From VRUE01 sp963737575 (GTDB lineage Bacteria > Actinomycetota > Thermoleophilia > Solirubrobacterales > 70-9), in assembly GCA_963737575.1 (NCBI GenBank), contig CAVTTJ010000003.1, forward strand, positions 212,338-276,337: a stretch of DNA of 64,000 bases, written 5' to 3'. The translations under genes were made by a program, and so were the position numbers. How positions within the stretch are numbered: the stretch's first letter is position 1; each line of letters opens with the position of its first letter. Shown one piece after another: positions 1 through 7,916 of the stretch. Below the pieces are notes generated by a model, which saw nothing but the letters and a program-made list of their open reading frames with translations, had not been told where the DNA came from and searched no databases.

Positions 1-1528
1 GATGGACGAAGTCGACGACGAGGCCGGCCTCCTTGCCGGGGGCGCGGCGGGTGACGCGGCCGACCCGCTGCTGGTAGACGCGGCGCGAGGCGGTCGGCGC
101 AAGGTGCATGCAGATCGTCGCCCGCGGCGAGTTCCAGCCCTCGGCGAGGAGCATCGCGTTGCAGAGGACGTCGACCTCGCCGCGCTCGAACCCAGCGAGG
201 ATCTCAGCGAGTTCGCGCTTCGGCGTTTCGCCGGAGACGGCGCGGGCATCGATCCCGGCCTTCTGGAGCGCTTTGGCGACGTTCGTCGCGTGCTGGACGC
301 CGGCCGTGTAGAGGACGCCCGGAACGTCCTTGAAGCGAGTCTTGTAGAGATCGGCGATCGCGACGTTGAACGGCTCCTGGTCGAGCAGCGCCGCCAGCTC
401 CTCCTGGTCGAAGTCCTGGTCGACCTCGCCTTTGCGGAGCGGCACCTTGGCGATCGTCCGCACCCCGGGGCCGGGCGGGATCCGCATGCAGCGCAGCGGT
501 GAGATCACGCCCCGGCGGGCCGCCTGGGCGAGGTCGAAGCGCGAGGTCTGGGTCGGGAAGAGGTCGGCGACGTGACGCGCAATCAGCGCCCCCGTTGCGG
601 TCATGCCGATGAAGACCGGGCCGTCCCAGGCGCGGATGCAGGCGCTGGTTTTCTCGCCGAGGGCGGTGTGGGCCTCGTCGCAGATCACGATCGAGTAGGC
701 GTCGGAGATCTTCCTGTGGTTGCGGACGAACCACTGGTAGGTCTCGACCGTGACCGGGCCGTCCGGGTCGTCGCGACCCTCGAGCAGCGGCGGCCGCAGC
801 CGCTCCTTGTAGCCGCGGTCGGAGATCTCGCCGATGAACTGGTCGACGAGGTTGCGGCGGTGGGTGAGGATCAGGACGCCGCCGGTCCGCGAGGCGTCGA
901 TGAAACCGACCGCGGCGACGGTCTTACCGGCTCCGGTCGCGTGCTCGAACCAGAAGCGCCGCGCGGCGCCGGGATCCTCGGGCGCCTCGGCGACCTGCTC
1001 CGCCTCCTCCCCCTCCTTCGGCTCCTCCCAGTCCTGGGGCTCCTCGTCGGCGGCGAGCTCCTCGTCCTCGAGCGGCTCCTCCTCGCCGTCGCGGTCGGCG
1101 CCGTCCTCCTCGGCGATCGCGGGGGCTGGGGCCTCGGCCGCGCTCCCGTTGCCGCCGTTGCGGCCGCCGCCGTTGAGGGCGACCTGCTGCTCGGCGATCA
1201 GCTCGGTCAGGGTGCCGGACAGCGCGTCGACCTGGTGCGGGTTCAGCTCGGCGCCGTCGCGCAGCTTCGGCGGCTCCTCCGCCAGAAGTCTCTCGAGCCC
1301 GAGCAGCAGCGAGAAGTTCCGCCGCCACTCGATCGACGGGTTCTCGAGCCCCTCGTCGAGCTCGGCGATCGCGGCGTCGAGGGCTTCGCGCCGCGCCGTC
1401 CCCGGGGCGAGCGCCTCCGGGCCCTCGCCATCGAGCAGGAATGGCTCGCGGGCAAACGCGGCCGCCCGCTCGATATCGGCGGCTGAAGGAACTGCCACTT
1501 GCGCGGCAACTTCGCTGGTCTTGGCCAT
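1..1528 (-). CDS. SF2 DEAD/DEAH-box helicase, C-terminus beyond window
   Basis: ATP-dependent superfamily 2 nucleic-acid helicase of the type III restriction 'Res'/UvrB-like class. The minus-strand frame is open from an ATG at 1528-1526 to the window edge (509 codons seen). Visible motifs are a Q-motif-like NPHQVDAL near residue 105, Walker A HATGAGKT near 195, DEAH box CDEAHTA near 283, motif III MTAT near 309, and motif VI QQRVGRVTRR near 485. Both RecA-like lobes are therefore present and only the C-terminal extension is missing. An unusual acidic stretch of about 60 residues, rich in Glu, Asp and Ala, lies between the Q-like motif and Walker A. It is transcribed divergently from the TlpA-like gene. 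No methylase or specificity subunit is visible, so a restriction role cannot be claimed. The helicase family call is firm; the substrate is unknown. Confidence 0.88.
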   Translation of the reverse strand, partial: MAKTSEVAAQVAVPSAADIERAAAFAREPFLLDGEGPEALAPGTARREALDAAIAELDEGLENPSIEWRRNFSLLLGLERLLAEEPPKLRDGAELNPHQVDALSGTLTELIAEQQVALNGGGRNGGNGSAAEAPAPAIAEEDGADRDGEEEPLEDEELAADEEPQDWEEPKEGEEAEQVAEAPEDPGAARRFWFEHATGAGKTVAAVGFIDASRTGGVLILTHRRNLVDQFIGEISDRGYKERLRPPLLEGRDDPDGPVTVETYQWFVRNHRKISDAYSIVICDEAHTALGEKTSACIRAWDGPVFIGMTATGALIARHVADLFPTQTSRFDLAQAARRGVISPLRCMRIPPGPGVRTIAKVPLRKGEVDQDFDQEELAALLDQEPFNVAIADLYKTRFKDVPGVLYTAGVQHATNVAKALQKAGIDARAVSGETPKRELAEILAGFERGEVDVLCNAMLLAEGWNSPRATICMHLAPTASRRVYQQRVGRVTRRAPGKEAGLVVDFVH

Positions 1529-1594
1529 GACGGCTTCTGGGATCCCGTCTCGGCAGCGAGTCGGACGAGCTGCCGAGGAAAATTGATGAGGCGG

Positions 1595-1621
1595 CCGGAG
1601 GACCCAACACTCCTCCTCCGG
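1595..1621. other. Inverted repeat in divergent leader
   Basis: CCGGAGGA (1595-1602) and TCCTCCGG (1614-1621) form an 8-bp perfect inverted repeat with an 11-nt spacer. It lies between the divergent helicase and TlpA-like genes. It could be an operator or a leader hairpin. There is no T-run on either side, so it does not look like a terminator. Confidence 0.3.
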
Positions 1622-1677
1622 TTACTCAAGCGGCCCGCATACCGGCGAACCGAACGGAACGTATTGTAGTCAAGGAA

Positions 1678-2241
1678 TTGGCGGGATTGCGGCAAAGCCT
1701 TGCGATCGCCCTCGCAGTCTGCGTTCTGGCGGGGTGCGGGGCGGGCGGCGAAGGCGGCGGAGGGGGACACCCTGACTATGCGAAGGCGCTCGCCGGCGCG
1801 CCGCCGCCGCTTGCCTCTCTCTACCGGCAGTCCAACGACCTGCTCGATGGCGGTGTCGGCGCATTCGAATCTCGCCTCGCGGGGCTCAGGGGATTTCCGG
1901 CCGTCGTGAATGTCTGGGCCTCGTGGTGCGGGCCCTGCCGGTTCGAGTTCCCCGCCTTCCAGCAGGTGAGCGCGAAGTACGGCAAGCGGGTCGCGTTCCT
2001 CGCGATCGACAGCCAGGACTCGGACGCGGCGGCGGAAACCTTCCTCGGCGAGCACCCGGTTCCCTATCCGAGCTACACCGACCCGCACACGGAGATCGTC
2101 GAAAGCATCGGGGCGGGCCACGGCCTGCCGGACACGGCCTTCTATGACCCCTCCGGCGAACTCGCCTATCTGAGGCAGGGCCCCTACGCAAGCGGCTCCG
2201 ACCTCGAAGCGGACCTTCGCCGCTACGCATTGGGTTCATGA
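1678..2241 (+). CDS. TlpA/ResA-like thioredoxin-fold lipoprotein
   Basis: Membrane-anchored extracytoplasmic thiol-disulfide oxidoreductase of the TlpA/ResA family, probably involved in cytochrome c maturation or disulfide repair. A hydrophobic signal ends in the lipobox LAGC with Cys20. A Gly-rich linker follows, and then a thioredoxin fold with the catalytic WCGPC at residues 83-87 and a GLPDTAF segment that carries the likely cis-proline. The length of 187 aa is normal. The start is a TTG at 1678; a second in-frame TTG at 1687 has better spacing to the AGGAA upstream and could be the true start. No ccdA or ccs gene is adjacent; the next genes encode NfeD and a stomatin. Confidence 0.85.
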   Translation: MAGLRQSLAIALAVCVLAGCGAGGEGGGGGHPDYAKALAGAPPPLASLYRQSNDLLDGGVGAFESRLAGLRGFPAVVNVWASWCGPCRFEFPAFQQVSAKYGKRVAFLAIDSQDSDAAAETFLGEHPVPYPSYTDPHTEIVESIGAGHGLPDTAFYDPSGELAYLRQGPYASGSDLEADLRRYALGS

Positions 2242-2248
2242 TGTCCGT

Positions 2249-2707
2249 ATGACCGCGGAGATCGTCCTCCTCCTGGTGCTGGCGCTGGTCCTGTTCGTCG
2301 CCGAGGCCCACGTGCCGAGCGGCATTCTCGGGATCCTCGGCATCGGCGCCCTCGTCGGCGCCGGGCTGATCTTCCGTCACGAGGGCCACAGCCTCCCGGT
2401 CATCGTCATCGTCGCGGTCGCCCTGGTGCTCGGCGCCCTGGTCATTCTCGCCGCGCGCAAAGTCCTCGTCGCCTATCGGAACGAGCCGGTCAAGACCGGC
2501 TACGAGGAGATGCGGGGAAAGATCGCGGAGGTCCGATCCACCCTCGACCCGGAGGGACAGGTGTTCGTCCACGGCTCCGTTTGGCACGCCCGGCTCCGCG
2601 ATTCGGGGGGCCGGGTCGCGCCTGGGGATAGAGTCAGGGTCGAGTCGGTCGATGGCCTGACGTTGGAGGTGGTGCCGGTGACCGAAACCGAGCAAGGAGC
2701 GAACTAG
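2249..2707 (+). CDS. NfeD-like membrane protein
   Basis: Partner protein of the stomatin/SPFH encoded immediately downstream. The 152-aa product has two or three hydrophobic segments in residues 1-70 (for example VLLLVLALVLFVAEA and an Ile/Val-rich helix near 50-70), followed by a soluble C-terminal domain at about 85-150 that fits the OB-fold of short NfeD proteins (GKIAEV..., VFVHGSVWHAR, GDRVRVESVDGLTLEV). This is the short form without the ClpP-like protease domain. The stop codon at 2705-2707 abuts the ATG of the SPFH gene, so translation is probably coupled. NfeD-SPFH pairs are widespread and linked to membrane microdomain organisation; the precise role here is not known. Confidence 0.88.
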   Translation: MTAEIVLLLVLALVLFVAEAHVPSGILGILGIGALVGAGLIFRHEGHSLPVIVIVAVALVLGALVILAARKVLVAYRNEPVKTGYEEMRGKIAEVRSTLDPEGQVFVHGSVWHARLRDSGGRVAPGDRVRVESVDGLTLEVVPVTETEQGAN

Positions 2708-3553
2708 ATGGCGGCTCTTATCGCATTGGTGGTGGTGCTGGCGATTCTTCTCGTCGTCCTCTTCTCGGCGGTGCGGATCCTGCGCGAGTACGAACGCGGG
2801 GTGATCTTCCGGCTCGGCCGCCTGATCGCTCAGAAGGGCCCGGGGCTGATCCTGCTGATCCCGTTCATCGACCGGATGGTCAAAGTCGACCTCCGAACCG
2901 TCACGCTCAACATCCCGCCGCAGGAGGTGATCACCCGCGACAACGTCCCCGCCGGCGTCAACGCCGTCGCCTACTTCCGCGTCATCGACCCGCGCAAGGC
3001 GATCACCGAGGTCGAAAACTTCCTCCTCGCGACCTCGCAGATCGCACAGACGGCGCTGCGCTCGGTGCTCGGCAAGGCCGAGTTCGATCAGCTGCTCTCC
3101 GAGCGCGAGCGGCTCAACGAGGAGCTGCAGACGATCATCGACGAGTCGACCGAGCCCTGGGGCGTGAAGGTGACCGCGGTCGAGATCAAGGACGTCGAGA
3201 TCCCCGAACAGATGCAGCGGGCCATCGCCCGGCAGGCCGAGGCCGAGCGCGAGCGGCGAGCCAAGATCATCAACTCCGAGGGTGAGTTCCAGGCGGCACA
3301 GAAGCTCACCGACGCCGCCGACATCATCAGCACCAACCCCGCCTCGCTGCAGCTCCGCTATCTGCAGACGCTGCTCGAAATCGGCAGCAACCAGAACACC
3401 ACCGTCGTCTTCCCGCTGCCGATGGACCTGCTCGAGGCGTTCGAGGGCCGCAGCCAGGGTGGCGCCGCGCCGACACGGAGACCACGCCCCGCCTCCCCCA
3501 CCCCGCCCGAGCCACCGCCGCCGCCCGACGACCTTCCCCCCTCTCGGTCCTGA
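2708..3553 (+). CDS. SPFH/band 7 (stomatin/slipin-like) protein
   Basis: Membrane microdomain scaffold protein of the slipin/stomatin group. An N-terminal membrane segment lies at residues 1-22, followed by the characteristic opening REYERGVIFRLGRL, the SPFH core (VDLRTVTLNIPPQEVITRDN, VNAVAYFRV) and an Ala/Glu-rich coiled coil (QAEAERERRAKIINSEGE) at about 175-205. The C-terminus is a short Pro/Arg-rich tail (PTPPEPPPPPDD). The 281-aa length is normal. The gene begins one base after the NfeD stop and ends overlapping the likely start of the GalT-like gene. Family assignment is firm. Confidence 0.93.
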   Translation: MAALIALVVVLAILLVVLFSAVRILREYERGVIFRLGRLIAQKGPGLILLIPFIDRMVKVDLRTVTLNIPPQEVITRDNVPAGVNAVAYFRVIDPRKAITEVENFLLATSQIAQTALRSVLGKAEFDQLLSERERLNEELQTIIDESTEPWGVKVTAVEIKDVEIPEQMQRAIARQAEAERERRAKIINSEGEFQAAQKLTDAADIISTNPASLQLRYLQTLLEIGSNQNTTVVFPLPMDLLEAFEGRSQGGAAPTRRPRPASPTPPEPPPPPDDLPPSRS

Positions 3554-4608
3554 GCGCGCCCGAGATACGCATCGACCAGCTGACCGGGCTGCGGACGATC
3601 CTCGCGCCCGGGCGGGCCGAGCGGCCGGAGGGGTTCAACCCGGCGCGGAGCGAGGAGAGGGGGCCGGAGGGCTGCCCCTTCTGCGAGGGCAGCGAGGGCA
3701 AGACGCCGCCCGAGCTCTACGCCGTCCGTCCCGACGGCGGCGAGGCCGACTCACCCGGCTGGACCAGCCGGGTCGTCCCGAACCTCTACCCGGCGCTCGA
3801 GGAGGGCGAGGACGACGGCGGCGGCCCGGCCGCGACGGCGGCGGAGGCCGGTGCCTTCAGCGAGGGCGGCGACCCGTTGCTGGCCTCGCGCCGGGCGGGG
3901 GAAGCCGACCTCTTCGCCTCGCGGCCGGCCCGGGGGAGCCACGAGGTGATCGTCAACGCGCCCGAGCACGTGACGGCGATGGCCGAGCTGAGCGAGGATC
4001 GCTTCGCCGGCGCGGTCGCGACCTGGCGCGAGCGGATGCGCGCCCACGGCGACGCCCACTACGTGCAGCTCGTCGTCAACGAGGGCGCCGGAGCGGGCGC
4101 CTCGCTCCCCCACACCCACGCCCAGCTCTACGCGCTCCCGTTCGTGCCGCTGGCGGTGGCGCGGGAGCGTGAGCGGTTCGGCGCCTATCGCGAACGGACG
4201 GGCGGCAGCGGCCTCCTCAGCGACGTCCTCGTCGCCGAGGTCCGAAAACGGGATCGCCTGGTGGCGATCGACGACGAGGCGGCGCTGATCTGCCCCTGGG
4301 CGTCGCGGTCGCCGTTCGAGCTGCGTGTCGTGCCGCGGGTCGAAGAGGGTCGGTTCGAGGATGGGGGCGGCGGCGCGGCGATGCTCCGCACCGCGCTGGG
4401 GGCCCTGGCCGAGATTTTCGGCGGCTCGCCGGAGCTGAACATGTGGGTTCGCACGGCGCCCCGCGGTGCCGAGCACTTCCACTGGCACATCGACATCGTC
4501 CCCCGTCTCACCGTCAGGGCCTCGTTCGAGCTCGCGACCGGGGTCGACATCAACATCTATCCGCCCGAGCGCGCCGCCGCGGACCTTCGGGCGGCGCTCG
4601 GCGAATAG
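3550..4608 (+). CDS. Galactose-1-phosphate uridylyltransferase-like (HIT superfamily) protein
   Basis: Nucleotidyltransferase of the GalT branch of the HIT superfamily. A CPFC pair at residues 42-45 is the expected first part of a zinc site. The active-site triad motif is HTHAQ at 188-192 (general form HxHxQ), preceded by a NEGAGAGAS loop. The second His cluster HFHWH lies at 309-313, followed by IDIVPR. The nucleotidylated residue in the family is the second His of HxHxQ. No ATG, GTG or TTG precedes the CPFC motif in frame, so the start given is a CTG overlapping the SPFH stop (CTGA). A start at a later codon would remove the conserved zinc cysteines. Substrate could be galactose-1-P or another sugar/nucleoside phosphate; no gal genes are adjacent. 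Confidence 0.8.
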   Translation: MSAPEIRIDQLTGLRTILAPGRAERPEGFNPARSEERGPEGCPFCEGSEGKTPPELYAVRPDGGEADSPGWTSRVVPNLYPALEEGEDDGGGPAATAAEAGAFSEGGDPLLASRRAGEADLFASRPARGSHEVIVNAPEHVTAMAELSEDRFAGAVATWRERMRAHGDAHYVQLVVNEGAGAGASLPHTHAQLYALPFVPLAVARERERFGAYRERTGGSGLLSDVLVAEVRKRDRLVAIDDEAALICPWASRSPFELRVVPRVEEGRFEDGGGGAAMLRTALGALAEIFGGSPELNMWVRTAPRGAEHFHWHIDIVPRLTVRASFELATGVDINIYPPERAAADLRAALGE

Positions 4609-4632
4609 GGTCCCTCCCGCAAGGTCACCCAG

Positions 4633-5265
4633 ATGCCGCCGAACCCACGCCCGATCCCGAGCTTCATCGCCGACAGCACCCAGGAGGGCATCCCGCAGGG
4701 CCGCTTCGCCGAGCGCCTCGCCGAGCCGTTTCGCGAGGCCTGCGACGGGATCGAGGAACTGCCCGACGGAGTCGAGGCAACCGAGGAGCTCCTCTGGTTC
4801 CCGGAGCGCTCATGGGGCGGCCGGACCTGGGTCCCGTGCACGACCCGGACCGCCGGGCCAGACGGGGAGCTGGAGCTGTTCGGCCACGTCTCCTACGCCC
4901 GACCCGAGGGGGGCGAGCCCGCTGACTTCAGGGCCGAGGCCGATTTCACCGACGTGATCGCCGAGGACAACTCGGACTGGAAGATCGACCTCAACGACGA
5001 TGTGATCGGGCGCTGGCTCGGCGAGAACAACCGCGTCGGCGACGTCACCCTCGTCTGGGGCCGGCCGCTGATCGCCAACGCGGTAGCGGCGACCGCCGAG
5101 CTCGACGGCGGCACCGTCGACCAGGAACTCGTCTCGGGCGATCGCTTCACCCTCGTCGCGCTCGACGCCCTCAAGGGCTACGGCGACGACATCTTCATGC
5201 AGATCAAGCTCTGGACCCGGCGGGCGCAGGAGCTCGCGTCGGAGAGCCTCTACGACGTGCCCTAG
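4633..5265 (+). CDS. Conserved hypothetical protein
   Basis: A 210-aa soluble, acidic protein with no signal peptide or membrane segment. I do not recognise the family. Notable stretches are WFPERSWGGRTWVPCTTRT near residue 56, an acidic block with DNSDWKIDLNDDVIGRWLGENN, and a C-terminal part rich in aliphatic residues (GDRFTLVALDALKGYGDD). The mixed beta content would suit a small ligand-binding or scaffold fold. The ATG has an AAGG sequence upstream and the gene follows GalT by 24 bp, so the two are probably co-transcribed. It is convergent with the secreted gene downstream, with only 4 bp between stop codons. Confidence 0.7.
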   Translation: MPPNPRPIPSFIADSTQEGIPQGRFAERLAEPFREACDGIEELPDGVEATEELLWFPERSWGGRTWVPCTTRTAGPDGELELFGHVSYARPEGGEPADFRAEADFTDVIAEDNSDWKIDLNDDVIGRWLGENNRVGDVTLVWGRPLIANAVAATAELDGGTVDQELVSGDRFTLVALDALKGYGDDIFMQIKLWTRRAQELASESLYDVP

Positions 5266-5269
5266 CGGG

Positions 5270-5848
5270 CTACTGGCCTTCGCTTTCCCAAAGGGTTCTG
5301 CCCGATCCGCTCTGGGTTTCGAGGCGTTGGACCGACCAAGTCCCGCGGACCGCGAAGGCTGCGTAGCGGATGGGCAGGCGTCCAGCCTTCTCCTTCTGCT
5401 CGGAGCTCAGCTCCTGAAGTGGAATCGTCATCTGCGATCCATCATCGAATGTCACCCGCACCTTGCGGGCGGCCGAGGCAACGACCATGCCCACCGCCGT
5501 GAGCTTCACGCGCATCCTGCTAGAGGCCTGGGCTCCACTCACCACAAGAGGAGCAGCGGTCGCGCTCAGACGCGTCGACGGGTCAGCGCATCCCTGATAG
5601 TTGCTGCGCTGATAGTCGTAGCGATTGAGTTCCCATTTCGTGCCCACCCGAAGGCAGGGACGACGGGTCGGCCCCGACCCAACGCCGGCGGCGGGGCGGG
5701 CCAGTTTCACCGACCACAGCACATCGCCCATTCGCCCTTGCGCTAACCGGACCCACGGCGTGGGCTTGGAGGGACTGCCCGCTGCGGGCACCGCCGCCAC
5801 GGCGAGGAGCGCGGACAGGATGATCGTGGAGAGCAGGCGGCGCATCAT
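5270..5848 (-). CDS. Small secreted hypothetical protein
   Basis: A 192-aa exported protein. The chosen ATG at 5848-5846 gives a clean signal peptide (MMRRLLSTIILSALLAV, cleavage near PAAGS at about residue 24). Two cysteines follow in the mature part (RPCLRVG and YQGCAD). The C-terminal part (VRVTFDDGSQMTIPLQ) is beta-rich. An open frame continues upstream to 6043 but codes no plausible protein and runs through the promoter-like element at 6035-6060, so the later start is preferred, leaving a leader of about 180 nt. No family is recognised. Sharing the 26-bp element links it to the large A/B secreted-protein regulon. Confidence 0.65.
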   Translation of the reverse strand: MMRRLLSTIILSALLAVAAVPAAGSPSKPTPWVRLAQGRMGDVLWSVKLARPAAGVGSGPTRRPCLRVGTKWELNRYDYQRSNYQGCADPSTRLSATAAPLVVSGAQASSRMRVKLTAVGMVVASAARKVRVTFDDGSQMTIPLQELSSEQKEKAGRLPIRYAAFAVRGTWSVQRLETQSGSGRTLWESEGQ

Positions 5849-6034
5849 TTCTGCTCGGAACCGGGAGGACGGAGGCGCAAGCGGGCTCGGGGGATGCCGG
5901 AGCAGCGGCCCCCCGAGCCAGAACCGCTTGCGGTGATGATGGGGTCGGTCCGCACAGGGAAGGGACGGGTCGACCCACGTATGACATGCCATCTGCGAGT
6001 TTGCTGCTCGAGTTGTTCTCGCATGCCTTAAGGA

Positions 6035-6060
6035 GAACAGCAATGGACCGCAATGTCAAG
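6035..6060 (-). promoter_or_regulatory. 26-bp conserved promoter/operator element, copy 1
   Basis: Read on the minus strand it contains a TTGACA (-35 like, 6059-6054) followed by GCGGTCC and TGTTC. Compared with the copies at 6734, 21692 and 51806, 18 of 26 positions are invariant: plus-strand GAACA, then GGACCG, then A, then GTCAAG with fixed spacing. The -10 region is not conserved. It lies upstream of the secreted gene ending at 5270. A related GTACCTTAA block sits further upstream at 6110-6118. Confidence 0.65.
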
Positions 6061-6114
6061 CTTTTTCATCTTATTTAGCGTACAAATGGGGATACAAGGA
6101 AAATTTGATGTACC

Positions 6115-6681
6115 TTAATGCTCCGATGGAACCTGAATTCCGGCCCAGTGACGGGCACCCGCAATGCCCACATAAGGCATCAGCGTCAGGTAAATCAGGT
6201 CCGGGGCACGCCCGGGGAGCTGCTCGGGGGTGCCGAGCTGGAGGTGACCCCTGATCACCGTGGCGATCGCCTCGATGATCGCCTCCTCGGTGGCAATCGC
6301 GAATCGACGCTCAAGCGAAACGACATCACGCAGGAGGTTGGCGAAGTACGAAATCACCTCCTCCTCGAGATCCGCCTCGGCCAAAACCCTTCGCCGGGCC
6401 TCGACGGTGAGCGCGTGGGCACCCTGAGGGTCGGATGCCGCGAAACTGAGCACGGCATGGATGCCGGCGACGACTTTCTCCTCCCAGTCAGCCTGCGCCA
6501 GACAGGCCGTCGCGACGACGTCCTTCAGAGCCGCAAAGCTTGGTAGGAAGCGAGCGCGGCCACGCCGAACGGTGGCCGCTGCGGTCTCGCCGGACCCTGG
6601 CCGGCGCATGCCGTCCCTATTCTGGTGATTTACCAGCACCGCTTCCTCGCCTTTCGATTGGCATTCGCTCCGAGTTCTCAA
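6115..6681 (-). CDS. TetR-type ligand-binding domain protein lacking the HTH
   Basis: The 188-aa product resembles only the C-terminal ligand-binding/dimerisation domain of Thermoleophilia TetR proteins. Residues from about 60 onward (CLAQADWEEKVVAGIHAVLSF, ADPQGAHALTVEAR, EAIIEAIATVIRGHL, and IYLTLMPYVGIAGA) align by eye with the C-termini of the double TetRs at 22141 and 52387 (AIGGA..., MTLAPFIG/LTLAPFVG). No helix-turn-helix of the GYxATTVxDIA type is present; the first 50 residues are Arg/Gly-rich and unlike TetR. It may be a decayed regulator or a DNA-binding-deficient partner that heterodimerises. The start could also be the ATG at 6609. Copy 2 of the 26-bp element lies 52 bp upstream. 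Confidence 0.6.
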   Translation of the reverse strand: MRTRSECQSKGEEAVLVNHQNRDGMRRPGSGETAAATVRRGRARFLPSFAALKDVVATACLAQADWEEKVVAGIHAVLSFAASDPQGAHALTVEARRRVLAEADLEEEVISYFANLLRDVVSLERRFAIATEEAIIEAIATVIRGHLQLGTPEQLPGRAPDLIYLTLMPYVGIAGARHWAGIQVPSEH

Positions 6682-6733
6682 ACCGACCTGAAGAATCCCT
6701 TGAAGGCCGACAATATGTAAGCAAAAGAAATCG

Positions 6734-6759
6734 GAACACAGATGGACCGCAAAGTCAAG
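6734..6759 (-). promoter_or_regulatory. 26-bp conserved promoter/operator element, copy 2
   Basis: Minus-strand TTGACT (6758-6753), then GCGGTCC, then GTGTTC, spaced exactly as in the other copies. It lies 52 bp upstream of the HTH-less TetR gene. Further upstream (plus-strand coordinates) are a TGGCTCTAG block at 6811-6819 and GTACCGTAA at 6860-6868; both blocks recur upstream of copy 3, and a variant GTACCG block recurs upstream of copy 4. Confidence 0.65.
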
Positions 6760-6882
6760 AAAAGTGCGAGTTTTAGATACGGAACTTTCCCTTGTAGGAT
6801 CGGCTTTTTTTGGCTCTAGACTGGGACTTGAGTCGAGAGCAACCTAATGAGTAGCTAGCGTACCGTAACGCTAAGGTGAGAC

Positions 6883-7707
6883 CTACCGACGAGCACGACA
6901 GCTACGAACCGACTCAGTGGTCAGCTGTTTCCCGCCCTCGAAGGTGTAGGTGGCGCGAGCGAAGGAGAGGAAACCAGCCGTAAAGGTTCTTGGAACCGGG
7001 CAGGAGGCACTGAGATAGCTGTGGCGCTTCCCTTCGGAGCGGAAGCTGCGCCCCACATCGATCTGAAAGTTGGCGACATGCGGCCAGGGCCCGACCGATT
7101 TGCGGATCGTCGTCACAAGGACCGTTCGGAATTGCCCTGGTTTGTGCCTCACCGTGAACGGGATCACGAACGAGACCGGAGGGTCCTCGGTGTAGGCGTG
7201 GACTAGCACCATCGGTCTGCCCACCTTCGTCTGGCCGTTGAAAGCGAGGAGACGGGCATGGACGCCGAACGGGTCTTGGTTCGGGACAAAGATCTTCGCG
7301 AACAGTTTCCCCTTGCCGACGAGGGCTCCGGGGCACCCTTCCAGCGCCCTCCGGCTATCCGCGTTGTCAAGCCTTGAGCGTGGACAGACCGCGAGCCCGC
7401 GTCGATACAGCCGCCCTCTCCATGCCAGTTCCAGCCGAATCCAGTTGACCCTGGGAAGCGGTGCCTTGTCCGAGGTGATGACGCGACCGGAGAGGTGGAC
7501 CGAGACGGGAGCCCGCTGGTGACGCGGGAGTTTCAGCGGCCGGATCCCACCGTCCAGTGAGACGATCAGATTCCCGTACTGGGCGCGCTCGGCGAGCGCG
7601 GACCTGCCGGCGATCACGGTCGCCGCCAACGCCACGACGAGGATCAGGGCAAGCCTGACCCACCCCCCGCCAAGTCGACGACGCATGCGGCCTGACTGAT
7701 CTCTCAC
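6883..7707 (-). CDS. Secreted one-repeat protein related to family A
   Basis: A secreted protein of about 274 aa. The GTG at 7707 is chosen because GGAG lies just upstream; the frame also extends to a TTG at 7746, and an ATG at 7686 is possible. A hydrophobic signal (WVRLALILVVALAATVIAG) is followed by a beta-rich mature part with paired Cys motifs: CPGALVGKG near the middle and SYLSASCPVP near the C-terminus, ending ESVRSCRARR. It is clearly paralogous to the gene at 55563 (shared YGNLIVSLD/LGHLIVSLD, GPWPHV, HSYLSASCPVP). By eye it matches one copy of the repeat present four times in each A protein (CPxxLxG... through F.G.RxYL...C). Function unknown. Confidence 0.75.
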   Translation of the reverse strand: MRDQSGRMRRRLGGGWVRLALILVVALAATVIAGRSALAERAQYGNLIVSLDGGIRPLKLPRHQRAPVSVHLSGRVITSDKAPLPRVNWIRLELAWRGRLYRRGLAVCPRSRLDNADSRRALEGCPGALVGKGKLFAKIFVPNQDPFGVHARLLAFNGQTKVGRPMVLVHAYTEDPPVSFVIPFTVRHKPGQFRTVLVTTIRKSVGPWPHVANFQIDVGRSFRSEGKRHSYLSASCPVPRTFTAGFLSFARATYTFEGGKQLTTESVRSCRARR

Positions 7708-7740
7708 CGATCCGACTCCAAGCTCGTGTGGCGGTCTCTC

Positions 7741-7781
7741 GGTCAACCGGGCATGGAGAGACCATTGGTCAACCTCTCCAT
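7741..7781. other. Direct and inverted repeats upstream of the one-repeat gene
   Basis: GGTCAACC occurs at 7741-7748 and again at 7768-7775, and ATGGAGAG (7753-7760) pairs with CTCTCCAT (7774-7781). On the minus strand this gives TTGACC followed by TGGTC, a loose match to the 26-bp element. It may be a divergent promoter/operator for the 6883-7707 gene. Confidence 0.35.
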
Positions 7782-7811
7782 TCCTAGGCAGATATGGTAC
7801 GTCGCCGTTCT

Positions 7812-7833
7812 AAAAAAAGCAAGCCTTCTTGCT
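7812..7833 (-). terminator. Rho-independent terminator of the B2-A2-B1-A1 operon
   Basis: On the minus strand AGCAAG (7833-7828), a 4-nt loop AAGG, and CTTGCT (7823-7818) form a 6-bp stem followed by a T-run (7818-7812). It lies about 85 bp beyond the stop of the last operon gene at 7917, in the right orientation. Confidence 0.75.
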
Positions 7834-7916
7834 CTTTCTTGGGCACTGTGCGGCCAGCGGCTTCCTGCTTCGCCAGTTTCCGGACCAGCTCCGGCCTCTA
7901 AACACCGGCCTCGTTT

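Noticed and set aside
572..1486. Plus-strand ORF (304 aa) at the left edge
   Set aside because: The minus strand carries all SF2 helicase motifs in order, so the plus ORF is a shadow.
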